A stretch of 64,000 nt of DNA from Weeksellaceae bacterium TAE3-ERU29 (GTDB lineage: Bacteria > Bacteroidota > Bacteroidia > Flavobacteriales > Weeksellaceae), in NCBI GenBank assembly GCA_019218445.1, contig JAHUUM010000001.1, positions 1-64,000 of the forward strand, in the 5' to 3' direction. Positions 8,743 to 19,083 of this stretch are shown here, piece after piece. The position numbers and the translations under genes were made by a program. The notes under the pieces are model-generated. The model did not search any database, had not been told where the DNA came from, and saw nothing but the letters and a program-made list of their open reading frames with translations. How positions within the stretch are numbered: the stretch's first letter is position 1; every line of letters begins with the position of its first letter.

Positions 8743-11700
8743 TTGAAGATTAAGGCAAAAAAGGTAGGAAAATACATAGGAATCACGTTAGCGAGTATCA
8801 TTGTTTTATTAATCTTGGCTACGTTGAGTTTACGTATTCCGGCAGTTCAAAATGCCGTGAAAAATCAGATTATTTCTTATGTAGAAGATAAAATTGGGAC
8901 GCCCGTCTCTTTGGATTATGTGTACGTGAATTTCCCGAATGAATTAGAACTGAAAAAATTCTATGTGGAAGGGCAAAATCAAGATACGATTTTATGGGTA
9001 GACAATTTTAAAGTAGGTCTGAATATTCCGGAACTTTTAGATAACAAAGCCAATTTAACTTCCATTGATTTAGAGGGGTTGGTGGCTTTTGTAAAACGGG
9101 ATAAAAACGGAAAATTTAATTACGATTACATCGTGGATGCCTTTGCCACGAAAGACGACCCAGAGAAGGAATCTAAGCCGTTTGTATTGGATTTGAATAA
9201 AATCAATTTAAAAGATATTCGAGTTAATTTTGATGACAAAATGACTCAAAATGAAATAAATGTAGTCTTTAACGCATTCAAAACCAAGGTTGAAAAATTT
9301 GATTTGCAAGAAAACACTTATGCGTTGGGCGACATTGAAATGGACGGATTAAAACTAAAATTAAAACAAGATTTAGTACAAGAAGCGACCCGTAAAACCG
9401 AGAAAAAAGTAGATTCGCTTTCACAACAAAATCCGTTACAAATTCGTTTGTCCGAAATTGATTTAACCAACTTTGATATTGATTACGAAGACGATATCAC
9501 AAAAACCTATGCTAAAGTAAAATTTAAACAGCTTTTTGCTGATGTGGATGACCTCAATTTACAGGAAAATAAATACAAGCTGGACGATTTAAAATTAATC
9601 GATGCCGATATTCTCGCCAATCTTTATATGCCGTCGGAAAAGTCCGAAAAAACAAAGGAATCTAAAACATCAGAGGGCAATCCTTTGTCTTTATTATTGA
9701 ATGATTTAAAGCTGAAAAACGTCAATTTGGTGTATAATAATACGGCGATGCCCGAAGCAAAAAAGGGGATTGATTATAATCATTTGAATGTTCAGAATTT
9801 AGACTTTGAAATGTCAGATTTTGAGATGAAAAACAACACATTTTCGGGCGACATTGAAAAAGGAAGCTTTAGTGAAAAAAGTGGTTTGGTTTTAAAAGAA
9901 TTAAACACCCAATTCCTTTATACAAATCAAACCATTCAGTTGAGAGATTTACTGTTAGAAACCAATTATTCCCGAATCGAGGACAATATTCAAGTGGCAT
10001 TTAACAGTTTAGACGAATTATCTCAAAACCCCGGAAATGCCAATATCGATATTCAATTAAGTGATACAAAAATAGGTTTTCAGGATTTAGCGATTTTAGC
10101 ACCACAAGTCACAAATCAGCGAATTTTTAAGAAATATCCTAACGGTGCTTTGTTCATTAATGCGGATTTGCAAGGTTTGGTAAACGATGTTGCGGTAAAA
10201 AAACTGGACATTTTAGGACCGGATAATTTAAAATTAAAGGCAAAAGGGCGTATTCAAAACGGAATGGATACCGAGCGTTTAACCTATGATATTTTTATTG
10301 AAGAACTGACGGCAAAAGGCAAGACTTTATACGCTATCACAGAGCCGGGAACAATTCCTCAAAACATTGCGTTGCCTACTTCTTTCACGCTTAAAGGCAA
10401 AGCCCAAGGGAGTTTAAAAGAAATTCATACCGATGCGGTTTTAACCTCTACTGCGGGGAATGCAACGGTAAAAGGTTTTGTGGATATGCGTCAAAAAAAT
10501 CATGAGAAGTATGATTTACATTTGGAAACCAAGCAATTGGCAGTCGGTAAAATCATTAAAAACAAAGAATTAGGAACGATTACCGCCCAAATAGATGCCA
10601 AAGGTGTTGGTTTTGAGCCAAAAACAGCCAATGCCGACTTAAAAGGAAGCATTGAAAGTGCATATTATAAAGGTTACCGTTATCATGATATTAATTTTGA
10701 CGGAGGAATAGCAAATTCTCATTTTGATGTCAAATTAAATTCAAGCGATCCCAATATGGATATGAAATTGGTGGCATCGGGGATTTATTCAGAAGAAAAT
10801 TCTCATGTAAAATTGGACGGCGATATCATTAAATTAAATGTACAAGCCTTAGGATTTTATGATGATCCGTTGATTATTGCAGGAAAAATAAAAGGAAAAG
10901 CCGAAAACTTTGACCCGAATAAAATCAATGCGGAATTACTTTTAAACGATTTTGCCATTTCCGATACACAAAATGTTTATCCGATTTCTGATGCCTCGCT
11001 GAACATTGTCAATACAACAGACAAAAACGAAATTACATTGCAATCGGAGTTGGCGGACATAGAAATCAAAGGTAACTACAAATTGACGCAGATTTTTGGT
11101 GCGTTGACGCAAACCATTAATCAATATTATGAATTTACCAAGAAAGAAAATACGGAGATAGAGCCGAATCAGTATTTTACTGTTTCGGGGACTATCAAAG
11201 AAAGTAAATTACTTAAAAAGTTTGTTCCGGAGTTAAAATCCATGCAAAATATCAAAATCAACGGAAAGTTTGATGCTGAGCCCAAAGCACTGAATTTAGA
11301 TTTGACAGCACCCGGCGTTGTGTACGACGATTATACGTTAAACAATGCTGAAATCAAAGTTTTCAATACACAAAATGCTTTAAATTATCAATTAAAACTG
11401 GACGGAATAGAATCTTCTAAATTCGCCTTGAATCAGTTGGATATCAACGGAGATATTGCGGACAATCAGATTCGTTATCATTTAAGTACCAAAGACGAAA
11501 AAGGAGCTACTCGCTATTTAGTGGGCGGAACAGTTTCGCAAAAAGATGCTTTATTAAATTTACATTTGGATGCCAATCAATTAATTTTAAATTATGAAAA
11601 TTGGAGCATCGCACAAGACAACGAAATTTCGATTGAAAACAATAATATTACCGCCAAAAACTTTAATTTACAAAACGGAAACAGCCAAATACAAATCTAT

Positions 11701-13731
11701 TCGGACGAAGCACCTCGTTCACCGTTACAAGTTCATATTCAAAACTTTGAAATAGAGACATTAACACGCATTATAGAGCAAGACAGTTTATTGGCAAAAG
11801 GAACAATCAACGGAAATATTATCATACAAAACCCGATGAATGATTTGCATTTTAATGCCGATATAAAAGTAAACCAATTGCAAATGTACAATGCACTGGT
11901 GGGAGACTTAGACATACAATTAACCGAAAGTACTGCCAACCGAATCAATACCAATATAGCATTAAGCGGACAAAATAACCAAGCGACAATCGCCGGTTTT
12001 GTGGATACAAAATCCAATGCGTTAAACTTAAAAGCCAATATTGAACACCTAAATATGGAGAGTTTACAAGCTTTTTCATTTAATCAAATTAAAGAAGGAA
12101 AAGGCTATTTAAGCGGGAATTTAGATATTAAAGGTACTACTTCGGCTCCACAAATTTTAGGTCAATTGAACTTTAATGAAGTCGGTTTATTCGTTACTCA
12201 ATTGGGGACAAGATTCCAAAAAATAAATGATAAAATTGTATTCAATTCATCGGGAATTTACTTTAATAATTTCACTATTTATGATGAATCGGGCAATCAA
12301 ATGGACTTAAACGGAAACGTAAAAACCAAAACGTACCAAGATTTTGCCTTTGATTTAACTTTAAATGCCGACCAATTTAAAATTGTGGATGCTGAAAAAA
12401 GCGAAGAAAGTATGTTTTACGGTGTGCTGGCGGTCAATACTAATTTAGCCATTACGGGTAATATGGATTTGCCGGAAGTCAATGGAAATTTAGAGATTGA
12501 TGCTCCTACGAGTTTCACGTATATTATGCCACAATCCAGCCCGACTTTGAAGGAAAGACAAGGTGTAGTGAAGTTTGTAGATGAAAGCCAAAAAGCACTA
12601 AATCAAACATTAAAGACAGATACGATTGATACCCGTTCACGTATTCGAGGCATGGACGTTTCTGTAAATATCACGGTAAAAGAAGCCGCAAAATTATCGG
12701 TAATTGTAGACCAAGCTACAGGTGATTTCCTTGAATTACAAGGAACAGCCGAATTAACGGGCGGTATAGACCCGTCGGGAAAAACCTCGTTAACCGGAGT
12801 TTACCAAGTGGAAGATGGAGCGTATCAATTAAACGTGAATTTCCTAAAAAGAAAATTTGATATTCAGAAAGGAAGTAGCATCACATGGACAGGAGATCCA
12901 ATGCAGGCTAATATTGATATTACAGCTGTTTATACTACCGAAGTTGCTCCGATTGACTTACTTGAGCAACAATTATCAGGCTTGAGTCCTTCGCAAATGA
13001 ATCAGTATAAACAACGGATTCCGTTCAATACATTATTGATTATACAAGGAGATTTAATAAAACCTGAAATTACATTTAATATAACAACTGATAAAAGTAA
13101 TCCAGGGGTACCAACGGAAGTATTGGACAACACACAAACCAAGTTAGCGATGATGCGTACGCAACCTAATGAAATTAACAAACAGGTTTTCGCACTCTTA
13201 TTACTGAATCGATTTATTGGAGAAAATCCTTTCCAAAGTAATTCGGGTTTATCAGCAGAATCCATGGCACGCCAGAGTGTAAGCCGAATTTTATCTGAAC
13301 AGTTAAATAATTTAGCATCCGATTTAATTAAAGGCGTAGATGTTAATTTTGATTTAGAAAACAAAGACGATTATTCATCAGGCGAGCAAAATAATAGAAC
13401 CGATTTAAATGTATCTTTAAGCAAAACACTTTTAGATGATCGCTTAACCATTACCGTCGGTAATAATTTTGGCTTGGAAGGTGATGCACGTGCTAATGAA
13501 AATATGAATAATATTGCAGGAGATATTACTTTAAATTATAAATTATCTAAAGATGGAACGTATATACTCCGTGCTTACCGAAAAAATCAGTATGAAGTGG
13601 CATTGCAAGGACAAGTGATAGAAACAGGTTTAGGCTTTATTATTACGATAGATTACGATAGATTCTCGGAATTATGGGAAAGAGATCGAAGACGAAAAGA
13701 CAAAAAGAAGAATAAAAAAACAAAGAAATAA
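8743..13731 (+). CDS. tamB: TamB family translocation and assembly protein
   Basis: 1662 residues. One N-terminal membrane anchor (about residues 10-30, GITLASIIVLLILATLSL) is followed by a very long beta-rich periplasmic region full of short repeats such as NG-D, KGN and L-L-L patterns. A C-terminal DUF490/TamB domain follows, at about residues 1200-1640 (TGVYQVEDGAYQLNVNFLKRKF near 1365, then DRLTITVGNNFG near 1560). TamB spans the periplasm as a lipid-conducting groove and works with TamA-type barrels. Upstream in-frame codons reach a TAA at 8701 without any ATG, so the TTG at 8743 is the likely start. The tamL gene follows after 14 nt. Confidence 0.92.
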   Translation: MKIKAKKVGKYIGITLASIIVLLILATLSLRIPAVQNAVKNQIISYVEDKIGTPVSLDYVYVNFPNELELKKFYVEGQNQDTILWVDNFKVGLNIPELLDNKANLTSIDLEGLVAFVKRDKNGKFNYDYIVDAFATKDDPEKESKPFVLDLNKINLKDIRVNFDDKMTQNEINVVFNAFKTKVEKFDLQENTYALGDIEMDGLKLKLKQDLVQEATRKTEKKVDSLSQQNPLQIRLSEIDLTNFDIDYEDDITKTYAKVKFKQLFADVDDLNLQENKYKLDDLKLIDADILANLYMPSEKSEKTKESKTSEGNPLSLLLNDLKLKNVNLVYNNTAMPEAKKGIDYNHLNVQNLDFEMSDFEMKNNTFSGDIEKGSFSEKSGLVLKELNTQFLYTNQTIQLRDLLLETNYSRIEDNIQVAFNSLDELSQNPGNANIDIQLSDTKIGFQDLAILAPQVTNQRIFKKYPNGALFINADLQGLVNDVAVKKLDILGPDNLKLKAKGRIQNGMDTERLTYDIFIEELTAKGKTLYAITEPGTIPQNIALPTSFTLKGKAQGSLKEIHTDAVLTSTAGNATVKGFVDMRQKNHEKYDLHLETKQLAVGKIIKNKELGTITAQIDAKGVGFEPKTANADLKGSIESAYYKGYRYHDINFDGGIANSHFDVKLNSSDPNMDMKLVASGIYSEENSHVKLDGDIIKLNVQALGFYDDPLIIAGKIKGKAENFDPNKINAELLLNDFAISDTQNVYPISDASLNIVNTTDKNEITLQSELADIEIKGNYKLTQIFGALTQTINQYYEFTKKENTEIEPNQYFTVSGTIKESKLLKKFVPELKSMQNIKINGKFDAEPKALNLDLTAPGVVYDDYTLNNAEIKVFNTQNALNYQLKLDGIESSKFALNQLDINGDIADNQIRYHLSTKDEKGATRYLVGGTVSQKDALLNLHLDANQLILNYENWSIAQDNEISIENNNITAKNFNLQNGNSQIQIYSDEAPRSPLQVHIQNFEIETLTRIIEQDSLLAKGTINGNIIIQNPMNDLHFNADIKVNQLQMYNALVGDLDIQLTESTANRINTNIALSGQNNQATIAGFVDTKSNALNLKANIEHLNMESLQAFSFNQIKEGKGYLSGNLDIKGTTSAPQILGQLNFNEVGLFVTQLGTRFQKINDKIVFNSSGIYFNNFTIYDESGNQMDLNGNVKTKTYQDFAFDLTLNADQFKIVDAEKSEESMFYGVLAVNTNLAITGNMDLPEVNGNLEIDAPTSFTYIMPQSSPTLKERQGVVKFVDESQKALNQTLKTDTIDTRSRIRGMDVSVNITVKEAAKLSVIVDQATGDFLELQGTAELTGGIDPSGKTSLTGVYQVEDGAYQLNVNFLKRKFDIQKGSSITWTGDPMQANIDITAVYTTEVAPIDLLEQQLSGLSPSQMNQYKQRIPFNTLLIIQGDLIKPEITFNITTDKSNPGVPTEVLDNTQTKLAMMRTQPNEINKQVFALLLLNRFIGENPFQSNSGLSAESMARQSVSRILSEQLNNLASDLIKGVDVNFDLENKDDYSSGEQNNRTDLNVSLSKTLLDDRLTITVGNNFGLEGDARANENMNNIAGDITLNYKLSKDGTYILRAYRKNQYEVALQGQVIETGLGFIITIDYDRFSELWERDRRRKDKKKNKKTKK

Positions 13732-13745
13732 GCTTTTTTAAAAAA

Positions 13746-16079
13746 ATGATGTACAAGAATAAAATATATTTCAAATGGCAATGGATAGTACTTTTTTGGA
13801 TAACTGTAAGTTTGTCTTCTTGCCAAGGAACAAAAGGCTTACAAGAAGGAGAAAGGCTCTATACAGGTGCTAAAATAAAGTTGGAAGCTCCGCATTTAAC
13901 AAAGAAAGAAAAGAATAACTTAAAAGATGGAGTCAAAGCCAATGTTACGCCAAAACCGAACATGACTTTTTTGGGAATGCGACCTAAATTGGCAATTTAT
14001 AACATGATAGGCGAAACCAAAAAGAAAAAAGGGATTAAACATTGGCTTAAAACCAAATTGGGCGAGCCACCTGTTTTATTAAAAGACGTGAATAAAAACT
14101 TTAATGTAGAAATCATTGAGAATTATGCACAAAACAAAGGTTATTTTAATGCTCAGGCAGATTTTGAAGTAAATGAAAAAAAGAAAACGGCATCTATCAC
14201 ATATAATGTTAATCCTGAATATCGCTATTTTATTGAATCTGTAAATTTCCCTACGGACACGACTTCGCTTATTTTGAAAGAAATTGCTCAATCTCAAGAA
14301 GAAAGCTTCTTAAAACCTGAAGAAGCCTTTGATTTAGACATTATAAAAAACGAACGGGAAAGAATTAATGCGTATTTAAAACAGCGTGGTTTTTACTATT
14401 TTAACCCCGATAATATCATTGTTTTGGCAGATAGTACCATTTCCAAAGAGCATAAAGTAGCACTGAATTTAGAATTAAAAGAAGACACTCCCGAACTGGC
14501 AACCAAGGCGTTTACCATAGATCAAACGGTGGTATATGCTAATTATGATTTAAGCCAAGTAGAGAAAAATAAATTTACGATTCCTACAAAACTGGAAGGG
14601 TTAAAACCTACAAAAGAAATATTTATTATCGATCCTGAAAACACCTTTAAACCGGAGATTTTTGAACAAGTTTTGGTCTTCAAAAAAGGAGACTTATATA
14701 ATAGAAAAGATCATAATACAACGCTTAACCGATTGATAAATTTAGGTGTATTTAAGTTTGTGAAAAATCAATTTGTAGTTACCGATAGCTTAAAACATAC
14801 TTTCGATGCCTATTATTTATTAACGCCAAGAAAGTTTAAATCTTTACGCTTAGAAACTTTAGCTAAAAGTAATTCAGATAATTTTGTAGGAGGTGAATTA
14901 AACTTAAATTGGTCCCACAGAAACTTATTCAGAGGAGCAGAACATTTTAAATTTTCAATATTTGCATCTACAGATTACCAAATTGGAGGACCGGAGAATG
15001 CCAATAACTTATTAAGATATGGAACATCTGCCAGTTTAGAAGTGCCGCGTCTTTGGATTCCTTTTGTTAAATTAAATACTTCGGGGAACTTCTTGCCGAG
15101 AACCCACATGGATATAAGTTATGAATTTCAAAAGCGAACTCAACTTTATACCTTAGGAAACTTCAATACGAATTTCGGATATATTTGGAAAGAAAATATC
15201 CGTAAAGAACATCATCTTAAAGTAATGGATATGTCGTATGTATATGCTTCCAATGTTACCGACACCTATAAACAGCAAATCGCTAACAATCCTAATTTAC
15301 AACGTGTAATAGAAGACCAGTTGATTTTCGGGCCTACTTATTCTTATACCTATACCAACACGATGTTACCACAACCCAACACCATTTATTATCAAGGACA
15401 GGCTGATATCTCAGCAATTGCAACAGGGCTGATTATGGGAGCAGATGCTAAAGCAGGAAAGCAAAAAGAGCTGTTTAATGTACCCTATAGCCAATATGCC
15501 AAGATTGATAACGACTTTAGATATTATCATAATTTTACACAGAAAAGTATGCTGGCTACTCGCTTAATTGCAGGAATAGCTTATCCGTTTGGGAACTCAA
15601 TTGATATTCCTTTTTCCAAACAATTTTTTGTAGGAGGAAGTAATAGTTTACGTGGTTTTAGAGCAAGAACTATAGGGCCGGGAAGTTATTCGCCCGAAGA
15701 AAATCACCAAAGTATTTTATATGACCAAACAGGGGATATTAAAATAGAAAGCTCATTGGAATACCGATTTAATATTTATAAATTCTTAAATGGAGCAATT
15801 TTTACAGATGCCGGAAATGTTTGGTTAGTGAATGAAAATAAAGACCGTCCCGGAGGTAAATTCACCTCTAATTTTTATAAAGAAATCGCAGTAGATGCAG
15901 GGATAGGATTACGTTTTGATTTCTCTATTTTTGTCCTTCGTTTAGATTTAGCGACACCGCTAAGAGTTCCGTCTCGCCCCGAAGGTGACCGTTGGATGTT
16001 CAACGACATTGATTTCGGGAACAAAGAATGGAGAAAAAATAATTTAATATTAAATATTGGGATAGGATATCCTTTTTAA
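13746..16079 (+). CDS. tamL: TamA-type outer membrane barrel, lipid-anchored (TamL)
   Basis: 777 residues of the BamA/TamA (Omp85) superfamily. The N-terminus has a lipoprotein signal with LSSC at about residues 25-28, unlike proteobacterial TamA. POTRA-like domains follow to about residue 360 (FNVEIIENYAQNKGYFNAQ near 118, NRLINLGVFKFV near 330). A 16-strand barrel occupies the rest, with the loop-6 motif GGSNSLRGFRART near residue 628. In Bacteroidota this lipidated form is known as TamL. It lies 14 nt downstream of tamB, so both subunits are made together. ATG at 13746 or the adjacent ATG at 13749 can start it. Confidence 0.9.
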   Translation: MMYKNKIYFKWQWIVLFWITVSLSSCQGTKGLQEGERLYTGAKIKLEAPHLTKKEKNNLKDGVKANVTPKPNMTFLGMRPKLAIYNMIGETKKKKGIKHWLKTKLGEPPVLLKDVNKNFNVEIIENYAQNKGYFNAQADFEVNEKKKTASITYNVNPEYRYFIESVNFPTDTTSLILKEIAQSQEESFLKPEEAFDLDIIKNERERINAYLKQRGFYYFNPDNIIVLADSTISKEHKVALNLELKEDTPELATKAFTIDQTVVYANYDLSQVEKNKFTIPTKLEGLKPTKEIFIIDPENTFKPEIFEQVLVFKKGDLYNRKDHNTTLNRLINLGVFKFVKNQFVVTDSLKHTFDAYYLLTPRKFKSLRLETLAKSNSDNFVGGELNLNWSHRNLFRGAEHFKFSIFASTDYQIGGPENANNLLRYGTSASLEVPRLWIPFVKLNTSGNFLPRTHMDISYEFQKRTQLYTLGNFNTNFGYIWKENIRKEHHLKVMDMSYVYASNVTDTYKQQIANNPNLQRVIEDQLIFGPTYSYTYTNTMLPQPNTIYYQGQADISAIATGLIMGADAKAGKQKELFNVPYSQYAKIDNDFRYYHNFTQKSMLATRLIAGIAYPFGNSIDIPFSKQFFVGGSNSLRGFRARTIGPGSYSPEENHQSILYDQTGDIKIESSLEYRFNIYKFLNGAIFTDAGNVWLVNENKDRPGGKFTSNFYKEIAVDAGIGLRFDFSIFVLRLDLATPLRVPSRPEGDRWMFNDIDFGNKEWRKNNLILNIGIGYPF

Positions 16080-16120
16080 AATAGAATTTCTAAATAAAAT
16101 TTCAGTTTAAAACATATATA

Positions 16121-16582
16121 ATGAATCGTTTTTTTAAAGAGTTTAAAGAATTTGCCATTAAAGGAAACATGGTTGACATGGCTGTAGGGATAATTATTGG
16201 AGCTTCTTTTAATAAAATGCTTAATACCTTAGTGGATAAAATCATAACTCCTCCACTTAGCTTATTAACGGAAGGTGTACAATTTCAAAATAAAGAATGG
16301 GTTTTAAGAAATGCGGTTATTGGAACTGACGGAGAAATTACTTCTGAAAAATTAGCGATTGGCTATGGCGAATTTCTTCAAGTAATGATTGATTTCTTTA
16401 TTATTGCAATTGTAGTTTTTTCTGTCGTAAAATTAATGAATAACCTCCGTAAGAAATCAGAGGATACCGAAGATAAAGCTGTAGAAACCCCTAAAAATAT
16501 TGTTTTATTAGATAACCTAAATAAATTAATGGCAGAACAAAACAAAATCTTAAAAAGTACTATAAAACATAATGAAAAATAA
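16121..16582 (+). CDS. mscL: Large-conductance mechanosensitive channel
   Basis: 153 residues. The N-terminus reads FKEFAIKGNMVDMAVGIIIGASFNKML, with the glycine-rich pore-lining first helix, and a second membrane helix lies at about residues 88-108 (FLQVMIDFFIIAIVVF). A charged cytoplasmic helix ends the protein. It opens under high membrane tension to release solutes. 41 nt after tamL on the same strand and followed by a strong terminator. Confidence 0.95.
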   Translation: MNRFFKEFKEFAIKGNMVDMAVGIIIGASFNKMLNTLVDKIITPPLSLLTEGVQFQNKEWVLRNAVIGTDGEITSEKLAIGYGEFLQVMIDFFIIAIVVFSVVKLMNNLRKKSEDTEDKAVETPKNIVLLDNLNKLMAEQNKILKSTIKHNEK

Positions 16583-16593
16583 ATTTAACATAT

Positions 16594-16622
16594 AAAAAGC
16601 CGGCTTTTCAGCCGGCTTTTCC
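16594..16622. terminator. Strong terminator between mscL and the convergent DUF4293 gene
   Basis: AAAAGCCGGCT and AGCCGGCTTTT form an 11-bp stem with a TTTC loop. It lies between convergent genes and can serve both strands. Confidence 0.85.
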
Positions 16623-16645
16623 ACACTCAAAAATAATGTGTAAGA

Positions 16646-17053
16646 TTAGCGGATACGATCTATCGATTTTACGAGTTTTTCATCCTTTTTAATTCCTCTA
16701 TTTGCCATAAATAACAAAATGATAGAAATCAAAGGTAGAATTAACCCAATGCCCTTCTGCGAATTTATACCTTCTCCAGGCAGATTAAATAGATTATAAG
16801 CCAGTAATCCCACCAACACTAAATTTAAAACTATATTTAAGTAATTGTAAATTAATTGCCTTTTTCTGTTTTTATACAAGAATATAACAATAAATGAAAG
16901 TAATCCTGATGACATGAACATTGCAAAAATAACTTTATAATCATCCGGTTGCATCCATTCTGTTCCCGCTTTCCATAAATCTACCATATTAGAGATTACC
17001 AAGGAAACCAGTCCTGCTAAAAATAAAAATACAGATTGTATTCGTTGAATCAT
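16646..17053 (-). CDS. DUF4293 family membrane protein
   Basis: 135 residues starting MIQRIQSVFLFLAGLVSLV, the recognised start of the DUF4293 family of Bacteroidota. Four membrane segments lie at about residues 5-22, 43-60, 67-88 and 98-115. Function is unknown. The gene runs convergent to mscL and lies downstream of lipB with 37 nt between, so it may be co-transcribed with lipB. Confidence 0.8.
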   Translation of the reverse strand: MIQRIQSVFLFLAGLVSLVISNMVDLWKAGTEWMQPDDYKVIFAMFMSSGLLSFIVIFLYKNRKRQLIYNYLNIVLNLVLVGLLAYNLFNLPGEGINSQKGIGLILPLISIILLFMANRGIKKDEKLVKSIDRIR

Positions 17054-17090
17054 ACTGCTAATTTGTGCAAATTTAAAAAAAATAACTCAA

Positions 17091-17867
17091 TTAAATAATT
17101 TCACAGTCAAAAACCTCAGAAAAATTTAATAATAATTTCTTTTTCACTTCTTCTATATCCACCTTTCCACCTAATTCTCTTTCTAAAGAAGCCACTGCTT
17201 TATCCTTTATTCCGCAAGGGATTATATATTCAAAATATTTTAAATCCGTATTTACATTTAGGGCAAAACCATGCATCGTAACCCAGCGAGAGGCTTTTAC
17301 TCCCATGGCACAAATTTTGCGCGCATAAGGTCGTCCAACATCTAACCAAACGCCTGTTTCACCTTTACTTCGTTCCCCTTTTAATCCATACTCTGCTATT
17401 GTTTTAATTATAACTTCCTCTAAGTTACGTAAATACCAATGAATATCTGTCTTAAAATTCTCTAAATCTAAAATTGGATAACCAACTAATTGCTGAGGGC
17501 CATGATACGTGATGTCCCCTCCTCTATTGGTTTTTACATACGTTGCATTTATTTCTTTCAATTTATCTTCATTAGCAAGCATATTATGCTCATCTCCGCT
17601 TTTTCCTAATGTGTAAACATGTGGATGCTCTACGTAATAAAAATAATTTGGGGTAATTATTTTCTCTATTTCCGCTTTTATTTGTTGTTTTTCAGTTTCG
17701 GTAGTTGTACTTTCTTCATATTTTCTTTCGAGAGTTCTACGGTGCATTTTTAAATCTACAATTTCCTGTAAAACACTTTCTTGAAAATCCCAAACTTCTT
17801 TATAATCTCTGTTTGAGCCTAAATCTTTAAACTCAACTTTTTTATTTTTTTCGATATTAAATTTCAT
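17091..17867 (-). CDS. lipB: Octanoyl-[acyl carrier protein]:protein octanoyltransferase
   Basis: 258 residues. LipB moves octanoyl from acyl carrier protein to lipoyl domains in the first step of lipoate synthesis. The conserved TNRGGDITYHGPQQLVGYP lies near residue 113, the catalytic lysine region is ARKICAMGVKAS near residue 178, and the catalytic cysteine is in PCGI near residue 216. An N-terminal insert of about 40 charged residues (near 35-75) makes it longer than the proteobacterial enzyme. The next gene upstream, on the same strand, encodes a small lipoprotein. Confidence 0.94.
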   Translation of the reverse strand: MKFNIEKNKKVEFKDLGSNRDYKEVWDFQESVLQEIVDLKMHRRTLERKYEESTTTETEKQQIKAEIEKIITPNYFYYVEHPHVYTLGKSGDEHNMLANEDKLKEINATYVKTNRGGDITYHGPQQLVGYPILDLENFKTDIHWYLRNLEEVIIKTIAEYGLKGERSKGETGVWLDVGRPYARKICAMGVKASRWVTMHGFALNVNTDLKYFEYIIPCGIKDKAVASLERELGGKVDIEEVKKKLLLNFSEVFDCEII

Positions 17868-17878
17868 GATTTATGAAT

Positions 17879-18280
17879 TTATTTTCTTTTTAAAAGAATT
17901 TCATTTTCTGTATAATTTCCGTTTTCGTCTAACACCACTAAATGTTCTTCGTCTGCCCAAGCCAAATATTTATACTTTAAATCTCCTAATTTCGGTTCTA
18001 ATTCAATAGAATTTCCATCTCCACTTATATAAGTTTTTCCCGAATATTCTTTTCCGTTAAAATCTAAATCAAAAGAATCATCATCTATTTTTATAGTATA
18101 ATCTTTTCCGTTCACCTCACCGCTGAACGTTCCATTAAAATCTATTTTATCGGCATTGTTTGCCCCAATTTCTTGTAGGCTTATAATATCTTCTTGCGTT
18201 AATACATGCTCTTCTGTTTGCTCTTTTTGGCAACTTGCGAATAAAAATAAAGCTATAATTAAAAATAAATTCCGTTTCAT
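17879..18280 (-). CDS. Small lipoprotein of unknown function
   Basis: 133 residues with a lipoprotein signal (LFLFASC, cysteine at about residue 17). The mature part is mostly beta, with short repeated units around YTIKIDDDSFDLDFNGKEYSG, and acidic. No family recognised. It lies 42 nt after the LytTR regulator gene and 11 nt before lipB on the same strand, and could be part of either transcript. Confidence 0.6.
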   Translation of the reverse strand: MKRNLFLIIALFLFASCQKEQTEEHVLTQEDIISLQEIGANNADKIDFNGTFSGEVNGKDYTIKIDDDSFDLDFNGKEYSGKTYISGDGNSIELEPKLGDLKYKYLAWADEEHLVVLDENGNYTENEILLKRK

Positions 18281-18322
18281 TTATAAAATTTAATGCCGAA
18301 TTTAAGAATTTATTATCATTTA

Positions 18323-19060
18323 TCAAGTTAACCATTCCTTAAAATCAGAAACTCTTTCTCTACTCACCAGCCAATCCTCCTGATTATCTTTCATTTTTAC
18401 TCTTAAACGACTTCCTGAATAACTATAAATACTTTCTATAAAACAATGTTGCACAATCACTTGCCGACTTATTCTAAAAAAATCATTCGGGTTTAAACTT
18501 TTCTCTAAATCATTTAAAGAAAAATCTATCGGATAATTTCTTTTGCCTGAAACCAAGTAGGTAATTTTGTCTTCACTATAAAAAAATGAAACCTCATCTA
18601 CCATAAAACTCCTAAGCTCCTGTCCTATTTGAACTAAAAAACGCTCTTTGTAATTATTTTGCTCTACTTTAAAATAATTACTTAACGTTTGAAAATCAAA
18701 CCCTTGATTTATTTTTTGAGTTTTATATTTATTAATAGCTTCTTGCAATTCATTTTCTTTTATTGGTTTTAAAAGATAATCTACACTGTTTAATTTAAAA
18801 GCTCGGAGTGCATATTTATCGTATGCAGTTGTGAAAATAATCGCACTTTGGGGTTGAACTTTCTCAAAAATTTCAAAACTGATTCCGTCTCCCAACTGAA
18901 CATCCAGAAAAATTAAATCAGGGGAAATATTTGACTCAAACCACTCCACCGATTCTTGCACTGAATGTAGCAAAGCCACAATATTTACCCCAAGTGTTTC
19001 TACCATTTTCTTTAACCGGCGTGCGGAAACTGCCTCGTCTTCTATAATTACTGCGTTCAT
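18323..19060 (-). CDS. LytTR family response regulator
   Basis: 245 residues. The receiver domain (about residues 1-120) shows the acidic pair in VIIEDE, the phosphoacceptor aspartate in LIFLDVQL near residue 54, threonine in IIFTTAYD and lysine in LLKPI near residue 98. The C-terminal LytTR DNA-binding domain covers about residues 140-245 (FFRISRQVIVQ near 192). It is the partner of the LytS-type kinase gene 23 nt upstream. Targets are not known; see the CTTACCGA note in the findings. Confidence 0.9.
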   Translation of the reverse strand: MNAVIIEDEAVSARRLKKMVETLGVNIVALLHSVQESVEWFESNISPDLIFLDVQLGDGISFEIFEKVQPQSAIIFTTAYDKYALRAFKLNSVDYLLKPIKENELQEAINKYKTQKINQGFDFQTLSNYFKVEQNNYKERFLVQIGQELRSFMVDEVSFFYSEDKITYLVSGKRNYPIDFSLNDLEKSLNPNDFFRISRQVIVQHCFIESIYSYSGSRLRVKMKDNQEDWLVSRERVSDFKEWLT

Positions 19061-19083
19061 TTTATTTATTGATTTTTTAAATA

